A stretch of DNA of 64,000 nt from Phallus indusiatus. Taxonomy: Eukaryota; Basidiomycota; Agaricomycetes; Phallales; Phallaceae. Where the stretch lies: positions 496,001 through 560,000 of the forward strand of contig JAQFWX010000013.1 of assembly GCA_027605045.1 (NCBI GenBank), in the 5' to 3' direction. A model generated the notes under the pieces. It saw nothing but the letters and a program-made list of their open reading frames with translations. It made no database searches and was not told the DNA's origin. The translations under genes were made by a program, and so were the position numbers. Positions 43,100 through 52,489 of this stretch are shown piece after piece; within the stretch, counting starts at the first letter, position 1; each line of letters begins with the position of its first letter.

Positions 43100-44000
43100 A
43101 TAATTTGTTAAATTACGAGTGTGAAGAAAGCTCTTGTATATACATTATTTCCTATGATAACACACTGAGACATGAGGATTTCATGTGTACATGGAGGAAC
43201 GATTCAATCGTGACGGCGTTAGAACTATGGTGTGCCACAAGCTACAATGGTGCCAACTTTGTACGTCCCTGCTCATTTCTTTGTTCATTATAACCCTGTA
43301 AAAGTTTTTCGGTGTCAACGGCATCAGTTGATTTTTCGTCTTCTAGATCTTGGATCTTTGGTGGATAACGATCGTGCCTTCAGGAATGCACAAAAATTCA
43401 TTTAGTCTTTGACCCTGGAACGGCATTTGGAGAGATGTTATATCTGGTGTGTATGTAATGTGAGCAAGCTAGAAGTGATTCTAGTGCCAAAAAAAGACAT
43501 AAACAGATCTCATTCATCAAAGGGCTAACTCCGGAAATTTTTTTTTATGTAAGGTTGTATTTAAATTATATGCGACGTAAGATGTGAAGACATGGATTAT
43601 ATCATGATTAACCCAGCGCTGTTGCTTGCTCCACTAAGCCCTCAGGTAACACGCGACACGACAGCCTTCAAAAATTAAATGTATCGTTAGAACGCCCTTT
43701 ATGATCACTCGGTCATCGAGGCGATCAGGTGAAGACTGGGCCCGGGAGAGAGAATGCTTATACGCTTCACAAGTGTTTTGCCATGACTTACCCTATTAGT
43801 CGTCCACTTCGACATTAGGCAGTTATCAGTACAGGCCAGTCACCCTGCTATTAGACACCGTGAGCCCACACGTGTGCATAGATACAGTGATTATCAGATA
43901 TTCTATGAGAACAAGTTACTTGGATATAGTAGCTGCTCCTAACTTTAAAATACGCTATTACTCAGTCTGTTAATTTTGCTCTGATGAGCTGTGAATCCAA
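43100..44000. other. No supported gene
   Basis: Only short chance frames on the plus strand near 43105. No repeat termini were found. Confidence 0.3.
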
Positions 44001-44031
44001 CTAGTGAATAATGTACTGTACCCTTCCAAAT

Positions 44032-44714
44032 TTAGGTATTTCTCTTATATTTCTTTGATTTTCGCTCTCCCGATCGTTCAACTTCGCTTGAGTTGTTCTC
44101 AGAGTAATCAATTCTAGCACGCTTTCGTAAATTGTACGAATGGCTTTTATGACTCCTGGATTCGGACTGATTAAAAGTAACGGTCCCCGAATCTTTGACC
44201 TTGAGACTATCAATTGAGGGACTGCAGGAATGATCAAGACGCACATTTGCATTGTCAGAGGTGAAATCCGTTGAATCATGACTCGACTCCTTGATGTCAC
44301 CTCGGATCTTAGCGTGTTCCTTCGCAATCTCGGAGTTGACTTATGCAAAATCTCAGGCAACTGATACGTCAAAATAATTTGTATTGCATTTACCTCTTGT
44401 TCGTCTGAAACAATCCCATCCGTACTCACGAAATTGCTGTCGACAGCAAGACCGACAAAATGCAAGCCCACCATTGGAACTTGCTGACCATGTGCTGGAG
44501 CAGCAGACCTGCCAACGGACGCTGTATGCTGCAACATGGTAGGATTAGAGAAGTTGGATCTACTGGCTATCAGTCGATTTACGAAAGTTTCGACATCCGG
44601 CAGAATCAAATTAATATCCAAATTACCTGTAATGGTAAGCTGGCCTGAATCATATAAACTTTCAGATTTTGAATAACTGTATGAGCAATATTTCCATTTG
44701 ACCTTTGGCACCAC
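44032..44714 (-). CDS. Cargo gene: hypothetical protein with basic C-terminus
   Basis: The start at 44714 (MVPKVKWKYCSYSYSKSESL) continues GQLTITGNLDINLILPDVET and ends exon 1 at ...DGIVSDEQ. A ~52-bp intron (GTAAAT...CATAAG, about 44342-44393) leads to VNSEIAKEHAKIRGDIKESS, NVRLDHSCSPSIDSLKVKDS and a Lys/Arg-rich end (SYNLRKRARIDYSE, ERKSKKYKRNT) that looks like a nuclear localisation signal. This splice choice replaces a 237-codon unspliced frame and is preferred for composition. Predicted length about 210 residues; an upstream exon is possible. Divergent from the gene at 45114. Confidence 0.5.
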
Positions 44715-45113
44715 GATGTTCAGATGGGGTGGGCATAATGCACCTGTAATTGCAGATGACTGACATCCCCGGAATATAAGTGGGTCAAATCTCTCAGCTT
44801 AATAATTTAGTTTAATTGATATTAGTACGTGTGTTTCTGCTCTCCGGATCCCTTTGTTCAAATCCTAACAGCCATCCACACGAACGATTATCAGTGTAAC
44901 GGTCTGAACTACCTGTTTATTAATGTAACGTCAGCTGTCTGATACCACGTCAGCCATGTTTTAGCCTCCCAGAATCCACGTTTTGACATGCCGCATCATC
45001 ATGGGTTCATGGGTGATTAAATTTATTCGGGTGTGGTCGCTTGAAACATATTTAACTGAGTTTTGTTCAGAAATCTAGAGTCTGCACGACTAGGACTTAC
45101 CCCACTCATTGAT

Positions 45114-46051
45114 ATGAGTCCATTTTATTTCCGTCCTTTAATAATTCGAACTGTTTTCAGTCCGCAAAGGAGTCCCACTCCCAAATTCGAAGATTCTATT
45201 TCAGAAACGACAAAGACTTCCACTTACTTGCAGTCTTCGGGTCGTGGTATAGTATTTCAACTGCATATTACTTATTTCGTATCATTAACACATTGTTTAG
45301 TATCCCCAGTTTCCAATAAAAGTACGTCGCAATGAAGTATTTGACGTTGATTGATTGGATAAGATGCTAATCCTAGGTGTTACTTTTGATACCGATCGGA
45401 GCGCGGAACCAACGCCCGTCGCTATGAATGCGATTGACTCTATCCCAAGACCTCAAAGCATTGTTGGAGTAGTGAAAACACTGGCTTGGCCAGATAAGAA
45501 AATCAAGGGTTTACAAGTATGTGTAGGTGATCCAGAATAATTCATCATGGTAGCGCTCATCAGAATATTCAGGACTACTTACGAAAGGCTATTCAATCCG
45601 ATCTAGATATATCGAAGTCTTTCTCCAAGCAAAGTGAGAATAATGTGGCAGAGATTTGTCGAAAGGTGAGCTTATAAAGATAGTAATCATTATCATTTTG
45701 CTGTACTTCCATCTATTGCGTGTTACAAGGCGGATAAGGAGTTCCCCGAACTTCAGATTTATGTGGATCGCTGGGTTACTAAAGTGCTGTTGAATAGTCT
45801 ACATAAAACGTTGCACGCCAAATATAATAAGTCCCACACCCCACAATCGACATCGACTTCAGAGAAATCTAGCTCTGCAGCTAGCGCCAGGAAATCTACA
45901 TTAAGTGACAAACGGGTTAGTATGATAACAGTAGCATTTTTGCGCACAAGCTCATTTTTTATAGAGAAAAAAGCGGCGCTGTGAAGATGACACAGAAGAG
46001 AGCGGAATGGTAAAGTTGCTATATACATATATATATCCATTCTTGTTCTGA
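45114..46051 (+). CDS. Cargo gene: hypothetical protein with FPxLxxYxxxW motif
   Basis: Start MSPFYFRPLIIRTVFSPQRS at 45114; exons then give ISETTKTSTYLQSSGR, GSAHQNIQDYLRKAIQSDLD, NNVAEICRK, ADKEFPELQIYVDRWVTKVL, a Ser-rich region (TSTSEKSSSAASARKST) and a basic end (RKKRRCEDDTEESGMVK). The helical motif FPELQIYVDRW resembles one in a family of basidiomycete hypothetical proteins I recall near transposons. The inner exon borders between 45290 and 45560 are uncertain. It probably encodes a nuclear protein, inferred only from the basic tail. Confidence 0.5.
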
Positions 46052-46639
46052 CTATATGCGCTTTAACCAAGGTCACCCCATTGGTATCTAAAAAAGTCAG
46101 ATTGACTTAAATACCGACTAGCAACATGTACACGCTTGCTTCCAAACATTATATGGATAAAGTTTAGATTGATGTGATTTTAATGCTTGGCTTTGATACA
46201 AATATATATACAGAGTGATTTTGTCTAGTATTGACACTGAGATATTTACCAAAATCGTCATTTTTTGACGCACGTCAGGAAAAAATTGATTGACAAACTC
46301 TTTTGTTATGTGTATAATTAACGGGTTCGTACTGACCGCCGAGGGCACATTGAATGTAGCCACAGAACATGCAAATGACCGACGTCGACAAAACAGTCAA
46401 TGACGCTCATGCTCTGAAAAAAGCGAATGGTGAAGACGACGTCTACCATAGCGGACGTTGCAACGATGACTTTTTATTTTGTATGATCAATGTCCCCCTG
46501 AGACAGCTGATCATGATGTGCTGCTACTAATGTTGATTAATATTAGTACTAGTACTAGTATGTGCCAGTGGGAGGTTGATCAATAAAAATATTTTCTAAC
46601 CGCCTTATTATCAAATTGAAGGTATCGTTTAGGAAATTC

Positions 46640-47645
46640 TCCAATCTAATCATGAGTTGCCAGACTCCTGGATCTTGAGGAATCCTAAGGAATCTCAGGA
46701 GTCCGCGGGATTCCTATGGATTCCTCCGGACTCCCTTTCTGTAAGATTTTTGCAATTGTAGAAACTCTAATAAAGATTTGAAAATTTACAGCGATTGATG
46801 TATGATGATTGATGTATGATGATTGGATTTACAAAAATGATAAAAAAGATTAAGCTTTTTTCAATGTTTTTTCACCAAAGCAAATGCAACGGAAACGATG
46901 GATTCTTATACGATTTTTGAAGTAAATTTTTACACTTCTCCTTACAGAATTTTTCTTGGAGAGAAATTTGTGTATCAATATTGTACAAATATAACATTTT
47001 TATTAAGATACTTGCAGACACTATTAATAATTCAAGAACTCAGAGAAATGGTGTTGAATGTGAAAATTTTTCTAGGGTTTTATTACATTGAAATATGATA
47101 CTGAGTTTCTGGATTTCAAAAGTGATTTCTTACGGGTAAAATTTGGTTATTGTTACATAAATTTTATTAATGCAGAAAGTGAAAAAAAAAGAAAACTTTC
47201 TTTATTATTTTAACAGCTGTTGATACTTGATTATAACTCCGTCACATTACAACATTTTTGCAACATTTTTGGCGGAATGCCTGTCACGGTACGCTAGCGC
47301 CTTTTCCGATTATTCGATTTCTTCGATCTCTTTCGGTTTCATTTCGTGTTACGATTTCCTTCATTTCCCGTACTTTGCCGTTTCCATTAGTTCCATCGTT
47401 TTCTCGATTTTTCGATCTCTTCGATTTTCCTCGATTTCTGTCTGTATCTCCTCGGATCCCATGGGGATCAGTCGAGCGCTTCGTATCCTGTACTTATATG
47501 CGTTTTCCCTAGAGGGGGATACCTAAGCTTGTTCTCTTAGGTTTTCCCTCCTCTAGGTGAGTAGTTAGTCGCTGCCCCTCAATAGATCTTAGGTTTTCCC
47601 TCCTCTAGGTGTGTGCCCTGAGTCGCCCTAACAATGCCCCCTGTG
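46640..47645 (-). repeat. Right terminal and subterminal region of the giant element
   Basis: Inverse counterpart of 16010-16660, with a GGATTCC/GGAATCC/GGAGTCC cluster at 46665-46735 and the terminal GGAATGCC...CCCTGTG split by a solo LTR at 47282-47633. Block order and spacing parallel the left end, with moderate divergence. Confidence 0.75.
47282..47633 (+). repeat. Solo LTR, family 2 (352 bp), inside the giant element's terminus
   Basis: TGTCACGGTACGCTAGCGCC to GTCGCCCTAACA with a perfect 5-bp duplication ATGCC (47277-47281, 47634-47638). It lies between bases 8 and 12 of the giant element's 15-bp inverted repeat, leaving only the last dozen bases on the outer side. Its flanks therefore join to recreate GGAATGCCCCCTGTG. 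Confidence 0.95.
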
Positions 47646-48162
47646 TATCATAATTTTGAGGGAGTGAGAAATACTGAGTTTCTGTGTAATTAAAACTTGA
47701 GGTCACAATATGTGACATTAGAGTTTTCTCAAGATTTTCCAGGAATCCCTGTATTATTAAAGTTTTCCCAGGAAAACTCTGATATTACACAGTGTAATCT
47801 CATGCTTAAAATTAAGCTTTTTCCATGCATCTAAACTATAATAGAAATATATTTTCACAATAAATATAAAAAAGACTTTGAGAACATTATTCAATATAGA
47901 TAATGATAATGTAAGTTTCATTCTATTCATTATTTTACTGAATGGATAACATTAATCATAGGCCTATATGATGAAGAATTATTACATAATTTGATCAAGA
48001 TAATTATAGCAGTATACTGACAATTTGTCAAGCCAAAATCCCTTGACCTGAGTATTAGTTATAATATGATTTTGCAATTTGGTAAATTGTCAATAACCTA
48101 TGCCTTGAATCATAATTTTGTTAGGATCCTTTTTTTGGCTAAACCCTACAATGTCTCCAGTG
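47646..48162. mobile_element. Small CACTA-type element, outer half 2
   Basis: It begins with the duplicated TAT followed by CATAATTTTGAGGGAGTGAG and runs to CCCTACAATGTCTCCAGTG, followed by CAT. It is the exact complement of the half at 15686-16009. Confidence 0.88.
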
Positions 48163-48256
48163 CATGTCACTTAGGTTTGGCTTGAGCATCTGGCACTTAG
48201 TCATGTCAGGGCCACATGCCATGTCATTGTTTTAAATTTATGTATATAGTAGCTGT
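48163..48256 (+). repeat. Solo LTR, family 1: second piece
   Basis: CATGTCACTTAGGTTTGGCT to ATAGTAGCTGT; corresponds to bases 177-270 of the intact family-1 LTR. It lies between two CACTA-type insertions, with CAT and TGT duplicated at the respective junctions. Confidence 0.85.
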
Positions 48257-49027
48257 CACTGGAGACATTGTAGAGTTTAGCCAAAAAAAGGACCTTAAGA
48301 AAATTATAGTTCGAGGTATAGACTATTGATGATTTATCAAATTGCACAATCATATTACAACTAATACTCAGATTAAGGGATTCTGACTTGCAAAATGGTC
48401 AGTATACTGCTATAATTATCTTGGTTGAATTATGTAACAAATCTTTGTCATATAAGCCCATGATCAATGTTATCCATTCAGTAAAATAATAAACTTACAT
48501 TATCATCATCCATATTGAAGAATGTTCTGAAAATATTATTTATATTTATTATGAGAATACATTTCTATTATAATTTGGATGCATGGGAAAACCTTAATAA
48601 TACATGGATTCTTGGAAAATCTTGATAAAACTCTAATGTCACAAATTGTGACCTTAAGTTTTAATTACACAGAAACTCAATATTTCCCACTCCCTCAAAA
48701 TTATGATAAAATACTGTATTGACAAGTAATCATATCAACTTGAATATATAATTTTCCACTATGGTTAATAATAATATATGTTTTAGTTTGTATACTGTTT
48801 GACTGAATAGAGAAAGTTATTCATAGTGTTATATAAGTAAAAATAATTATAGAATTTAACTAAGATAATAATAGCAGCATACTGATGATTTTGCAAGCCA
48901 GAATCCTTTAATATGAGTATTAGTTATAATATAATTATGCAATTTGGTAAATCATCAATAGTCTATACCTTGAACTATAATTTTCTTAGAAGCCTTTTTT
49001 TGGCTAAACCCTACAATGCCTCCAGTG
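48257..49027. mobile_element. Small CACTA-type element (771 bp) with TGT duplication
   Basis: It starts CACTGGAGACATTGTAGAG and ends CCCTACAATGCCTCCAGTG, with TGT on both sides (48254-48256, 49028-49030). The uninterrupted LTR reads AGCTGTACC, confirming a 3-bp duplication and placing this family in the CACTA superfamily. Its interior is AT-rich and non-coding. Confidence 0.93.
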
Positions 49028-49156
49028 TGTACCTAGAGTGAGGGTCCCTAAGCTTGTTCTCTTAGGATCCCCTCCCTCTAGGTGAGTAGTTAGTGTTTTC
49101 CCAATATATATATCTTAGGATCCCCTCCCTCTAGTCTGAGCTGAGTAGCCCTAACA
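49028..49156 (+). repeat. Solo LTR, family 1: third piece
   Basis: TGTACCTAGAGTGAGGGTCC to GTAGCCCTAACA, completing the LTR begun at 15507. Confidence 0.85.
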
Positions 49157-49189
49157 GTATAATTCAATACAAAGCAAGTTCAGAAAAAA

Positions 49190-49290
49190 AAATTAGAAAC
49201 CTCTCAATCAAACTCACAACCAGCCAGCAATAATAGATATAGCCACCAGCTTGACCACCGAGCCACAGGGAACCTGAAGTGATTATCCAA
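49190..49290 (-). repeat. tRNA-like SINE, diverged copy
   Basis: In inverse orientation it reads GTGGCTCGGTGGTCAAGC (A-box-like) and, about 40 bp on, GGTTGTGAGTTTGA (B-box-like), followed by a T-rich tail. It is related to the copies near 51.5 and 51.8 kb. Confidence 0.45.
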
Positions 49291-49299
49291 TTTTCCTAT

Positions 49300-49889
49300 C
49301 TAGTAGTGTCAAGTACCGATATCCGGGAACGGTAATAGATACTATAGTGTATTTTAGTCGCTGAATATAACACCAATAACTGTCACCGTTGGTTGACGAC
49401 AGTCAGGACTTGGCCTCAATCTATAAGAGATTGTGCCACGACAGTCTTCTTCAGGATTTGTCCTGATGTTCGTCACGAGTGTCGAATTCGTCAAGGACGT
49501 TACGGATATGTGCGTTCCGAGCTTCGAGAGCCGCGAGCTGTATCTCGTATTGAATGATATCAAGCTCGACAATAATGAAGAAGGCTTCAAGATGTAGCTC
49601 TCGGCAATGACGGATGGCTTCCGTCACTGCAAGTCTCGAGGGAAGGTCTCGACGTTCAATGATAAATAGAATAGAGAAGGAGAGTTGTTATAGAGATATC
49701 GAACTACGTTCGATATTAAGTCTGAAGAACTATCTACGTGTATGCTAGGGTTTATATACATGTCAGATAAATGATTCTAGCTCAGTTCGAAATAGATTCC
49801 GAACTTGAGAAATACAAACAAGTCGTGAGATTCGTAAGTTACATCAATATATGCAGGGTATGATGTCTCATGTGATGAACATGAGGTGT
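49300..49889. other. No recognisable gene
   Basis: Antisense and sense frames here (for example 49354-49590) have no domain or homologous copy in the window. The stretch is purine/pyrimidine balanced, unlike the AT-rich elements around it. Confidence 0.3.
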
Positions 49890-49894
49890 GCAGG

Positions 49895-50292
49895 TGTCAG
49901 GGTACGCTACCGCGTCCCCTCATTTTCCTTATTTATTATCATCGGTATATGTTTATTTCTATTTCATTTACATTTCCCGTCCATTACTTCCACTTTCCGT
50001 TTCCTTGTTCTGCTTCTATTTCACTTTCTCTACTCGCGCGCGTCGCGCGCTCGTACTCGGCGTGATGCCCGTGACATCACGTCGCTTAGGTTCGGTTCGG
50101 GCGCCTAGCACTTAGCTGTGTCAGGGCCGCACGCCGCGTTATCGTTTTTCATGTATATAGTCGCTGTCCCTAGAGTGAGGGTCCCTAAGCTTGTTCTCTT
50201 AGGATCCCCTCCCTCTAGGTGAGTAGTATAGTTATCGTCCAATATAGTACTTAGGATCCCCTCCCTCTAGTGTGAGCTGAGTAGCCCTAACA
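49895..50292 (+). repeat. Solo LTR, family 1 (398 bp)
   Basis: TGTCAGGGTACGCTACCGCG to GTAGCCCTAACA, with a perfect 5-bp duplication GCAGG (49890-49894, 50293-50297). It is the best-preserved family-1 copy and the reference for the split one. Confidence 0.95.
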
Positions 50293-51128
50293 GCAGGGAT
50301 AAGAGCTGTGCATACATGGACCTACGTTCGTCATCTATGATCTCATAACCGGAACGTGCGTGGAATATTCTAGAAAGGCCTTTCCGCGGATGTTCCAGGA
50401 GTTAAGAGAGACGGGTGCGTCTCTATTCGAGTTGCAAGGTTGATTAGGATGACTGAACGCGATGGTCTTATCGTGAGTGACATAAGTGAGATAAGATTAC
50501 GGAGATAAACGGTAAATGATCGGATATGGATTACGTAACGTTACCGGAAGTGATGTCATGAATCGGATCATGACAAGTAGCTTCAATCCCAGAAACTCAG
50601 AAAACTGGGTTTTCTCAGATCATCCATTTATGAAATTTTTTGTTTTCAAAAATCAAAGTATATCTTATTGTCATTTTGTACTAATACACTCCTAGTTTAC
50701 AATCAGCTGTTGAGTAAAAAAAAGTCTTTCTGACCCTATTTTTGAGCAGCCAACACGTGATTTGTCAGAGTGCAAATGAGTCTGCAAACTGCTGTAATTC
50801 ACACAAGAAATTAATATTATTAATATTTTCCAAAAATGACCCTCACTGGACACTGGGTCTGTCAGTAAATATTACAGCCATTTGCAGACTAGTTTGCACT
50901 CCGACAAGTCGCGCATCGGATGCTCAAAAAATAGGGTCGAAAGACCAGGTTTTCCTGGCTGAACTGCTGATTGTAAAATAGGAGTATATTAGTAGAAAAA
51001 TTTTCTAAGATGTATTTTGATTTTTTGAATGCAAAAAATTATATTTTAGTGATCTGAAAAAAACCGGGTTCTCTGACTTTATGAGCTTTATGGGACTGAA
51101 GGTACTAGGTGGGAAAATTGAGCATTTG

Positions 51129-51479
51129 TGTTAGGGCGACTCAGGGCACACACCTAGAGGAGGGAAAACCTAAGATCTATTGAGGGGCATCGACTAACTA
51201 CTCACCTAGAGGAGGGAAAACCTAAGAGAACAAGCTTAGGCATCCCCCTCTAGGGAAAACGCATATAAGTACAGAGTCCGAGGCGCCCGACTGATCTCCA
51301 TGGGATCCGAGGAGATACAACAGAAATCGGAGTAGATCGAAGAGATCAAAAAATCGAGAAAACGATGAAAATAGTGGAAACGGCGGAATACGGGAAATGA
51401 AGGAAATCGAAACACGAAATGAAATCGAAAGAAATCGAAAAGATCGAATAATCGGGCGAGGTGCTAGCGTACCGTAACA
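51129..51479 (-). repeat. Solo LTR, family 2 (351 bp)
   Basis: Inverse orientation, TGTTAGGGCGACTCAGGG to GCGTACCGTAACA, perfect 5-bp duplication ATTTG (51124-51128, 51480-51484). It is slightly more diverged than the other three clean copies. Confidence 0.92.
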
Positions 51480-51484
51480 ATTTG

Positions 51485-51580
51485 CTTCTGAGTTCCTTGT
51501 GGCTCAGTGTTTAAGCTGCTGCTTCGCTTAGTTAATGTTTGGTTGTGGGTTTGACTCCAGGTTCCTCCAATTTTTTTGGA
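51485..51580 (+). repeat. tRNA-like SINE segment (inverted copy at 51745-51850)
   Basis: TTCCTTGTGGCTCAGTGTTT then AAGCTG... resembles a pol III A box; GGTTGTGGGTTTGACTCC resembles the B box (GGTTCGANTCC with one change), and TTCCTCCA then T-rich sequence follow. The 5' and 3' ends do not pair as a tRNA acceptor stem, so this is a tRNA-derived repeat, not a tRNA gene. Confidence 0.5.
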
Positions 51581-52489
51581 AACTTTAACATTCCAGAGTT
51601 GACAAACAATTTTTTTTTCAAAAATTATATATGTTAGGCTGCATCATTTCATGCAAAATACCAAGTGTGATTGAAATTAGGAAAAATAATTTTAAAGAAC
51701 TCTAATTTTAATTCTTGACATACTGGCATATTGAGAACCAAAAACTTAGAGGACTCAGGATCAAACCCACAACCAAGCATTAACTAAGCGAAGCAGCAGC
51801 TTAAACACTGAGCCACAAGGAACTCAGAAGCAAATGCTCAATTTTCCCACCTAGTACTTTCAGTCCCATAAAGCTCATAAAGTCAGAGAACCCGGTTTTT
51901 TTCAGATCACTAAAATATCATAATTTTTTGCATTCAAAAAATCGAAATACATCTTAGAAACTTTTTCTACTAATATACTCCTATTTTACAATCAGCAGTT
52001 CAGCCAGGAAAACCCGGTCTTTCGACCCTATTTTTTGAGCATTCGACGCGCGACTTGTCGGAGTGCAAACTAGTCTGCAAACGGCTGTAATGTATATAAC
52101 AGTCATTTTGTATTGAAACGTTGCGATCTGAAATCTTCCTTCAGCACATGTACTGATATATCACCATCCACTTATAATATTGGCAAATATCTGACAACAA
52201 ATCAATTTGTAAGTATTGATAAGTGAATTAGTGGCATAGACGAATGAGACTGCATTTATGATAAATCTATGGTACAATGTTGAAGATCCAAAGATATTAT
52301 GCAAGGAGATATGGGAAAAATGAAAGGTATAGGTGAATATCGAATTGTTGACTGAGTGTGTGATTTAGGCATAGATGTTTGAAATTGAAGAGAAGAAAGA
52401 TATAATAAATCCACAGGTTAGTGTCCAATCTTCGTCATCATTTATGGTCCGTCATTCGTTGTCGTTTTGAAGCTCAACTGTCATATGGC

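Larger units (their letters stand above)
16010..47645. mobile_element. Giant CACTA-type DNA transposon with gene cargo (~31.6 kb)
   Basis: The ends are perfect 15-bp inverted repeats, CACAGGGGGCATTCC (16010-16024, and the inverse of 47274-47645 once the solo LTR is removed). They are flanked by TAT at 16007-16009 and 47646-47648. An uninterrupted copy of the target element reads TTTTTTATCATAATTTTG, proving the insertion and a 3-bp duplication. CACTA elements make 3-bp duplications and have CAC-type ends. Diverged inverted homology continues about 650 bp inward. A Tnp2-type transposase gene lies near the left end. The rest is cargo: WD40, RING and hypothetical genes, plus later insertions of hAT, CACTA, Tc1, LTR and A/B elements. 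Confidence 0.85.
50581..52110. repeat. Fold-back repeat array with three alternating arms
   Basis: Arm 1 (about 50581-50800: TCCCAGAAACTCAG, TTACAATCAGCTGTT, GAGTGCAAATGAGTCTGCAA) is inverted in arm 2 (about 50865-51128) and repeated directly in arm 3 (about 51868-52110). Arms 2 and 3 are also linked by inverted SINE-like segments (51485-51580 and 51745-51850). A family-2 LTR at 51129-51479 inserted in arm 2. The array could form very long hairpins. Confidence 0.7.

Noticed and set aside
16010..47645. Ascomycete-type Starship element
   Set aside because: No tyrosine-recombinase (DUF3435-like) captain gene was seen; inverted termini, 3-bp duplication and a Tnp2 transposase point to CACTA instead.
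15507..49156. Pair of LTRs bracketing a full LTR retrotransposon
   Set aside because: The pieces at the two ends are complementary parts of one LTR, not two LTRs, and no gag or pol lies between.
24800..51480. CRISPR-like array suggested by recurring 20-30 bp boxes
   Set aside because: The recurrences are the paired CCTCCTCTAGGTG boxes of dispersed LTRs; spacing is not array-like and the genome is eukaryotic.
51485..51580. A genuine tRNA gene
   Set aside because: A- and B-box-like sequences are present but no acceptor-stem pairing or clear anticodon arm could be drawn, and inverted and diverged copies exist nearby.
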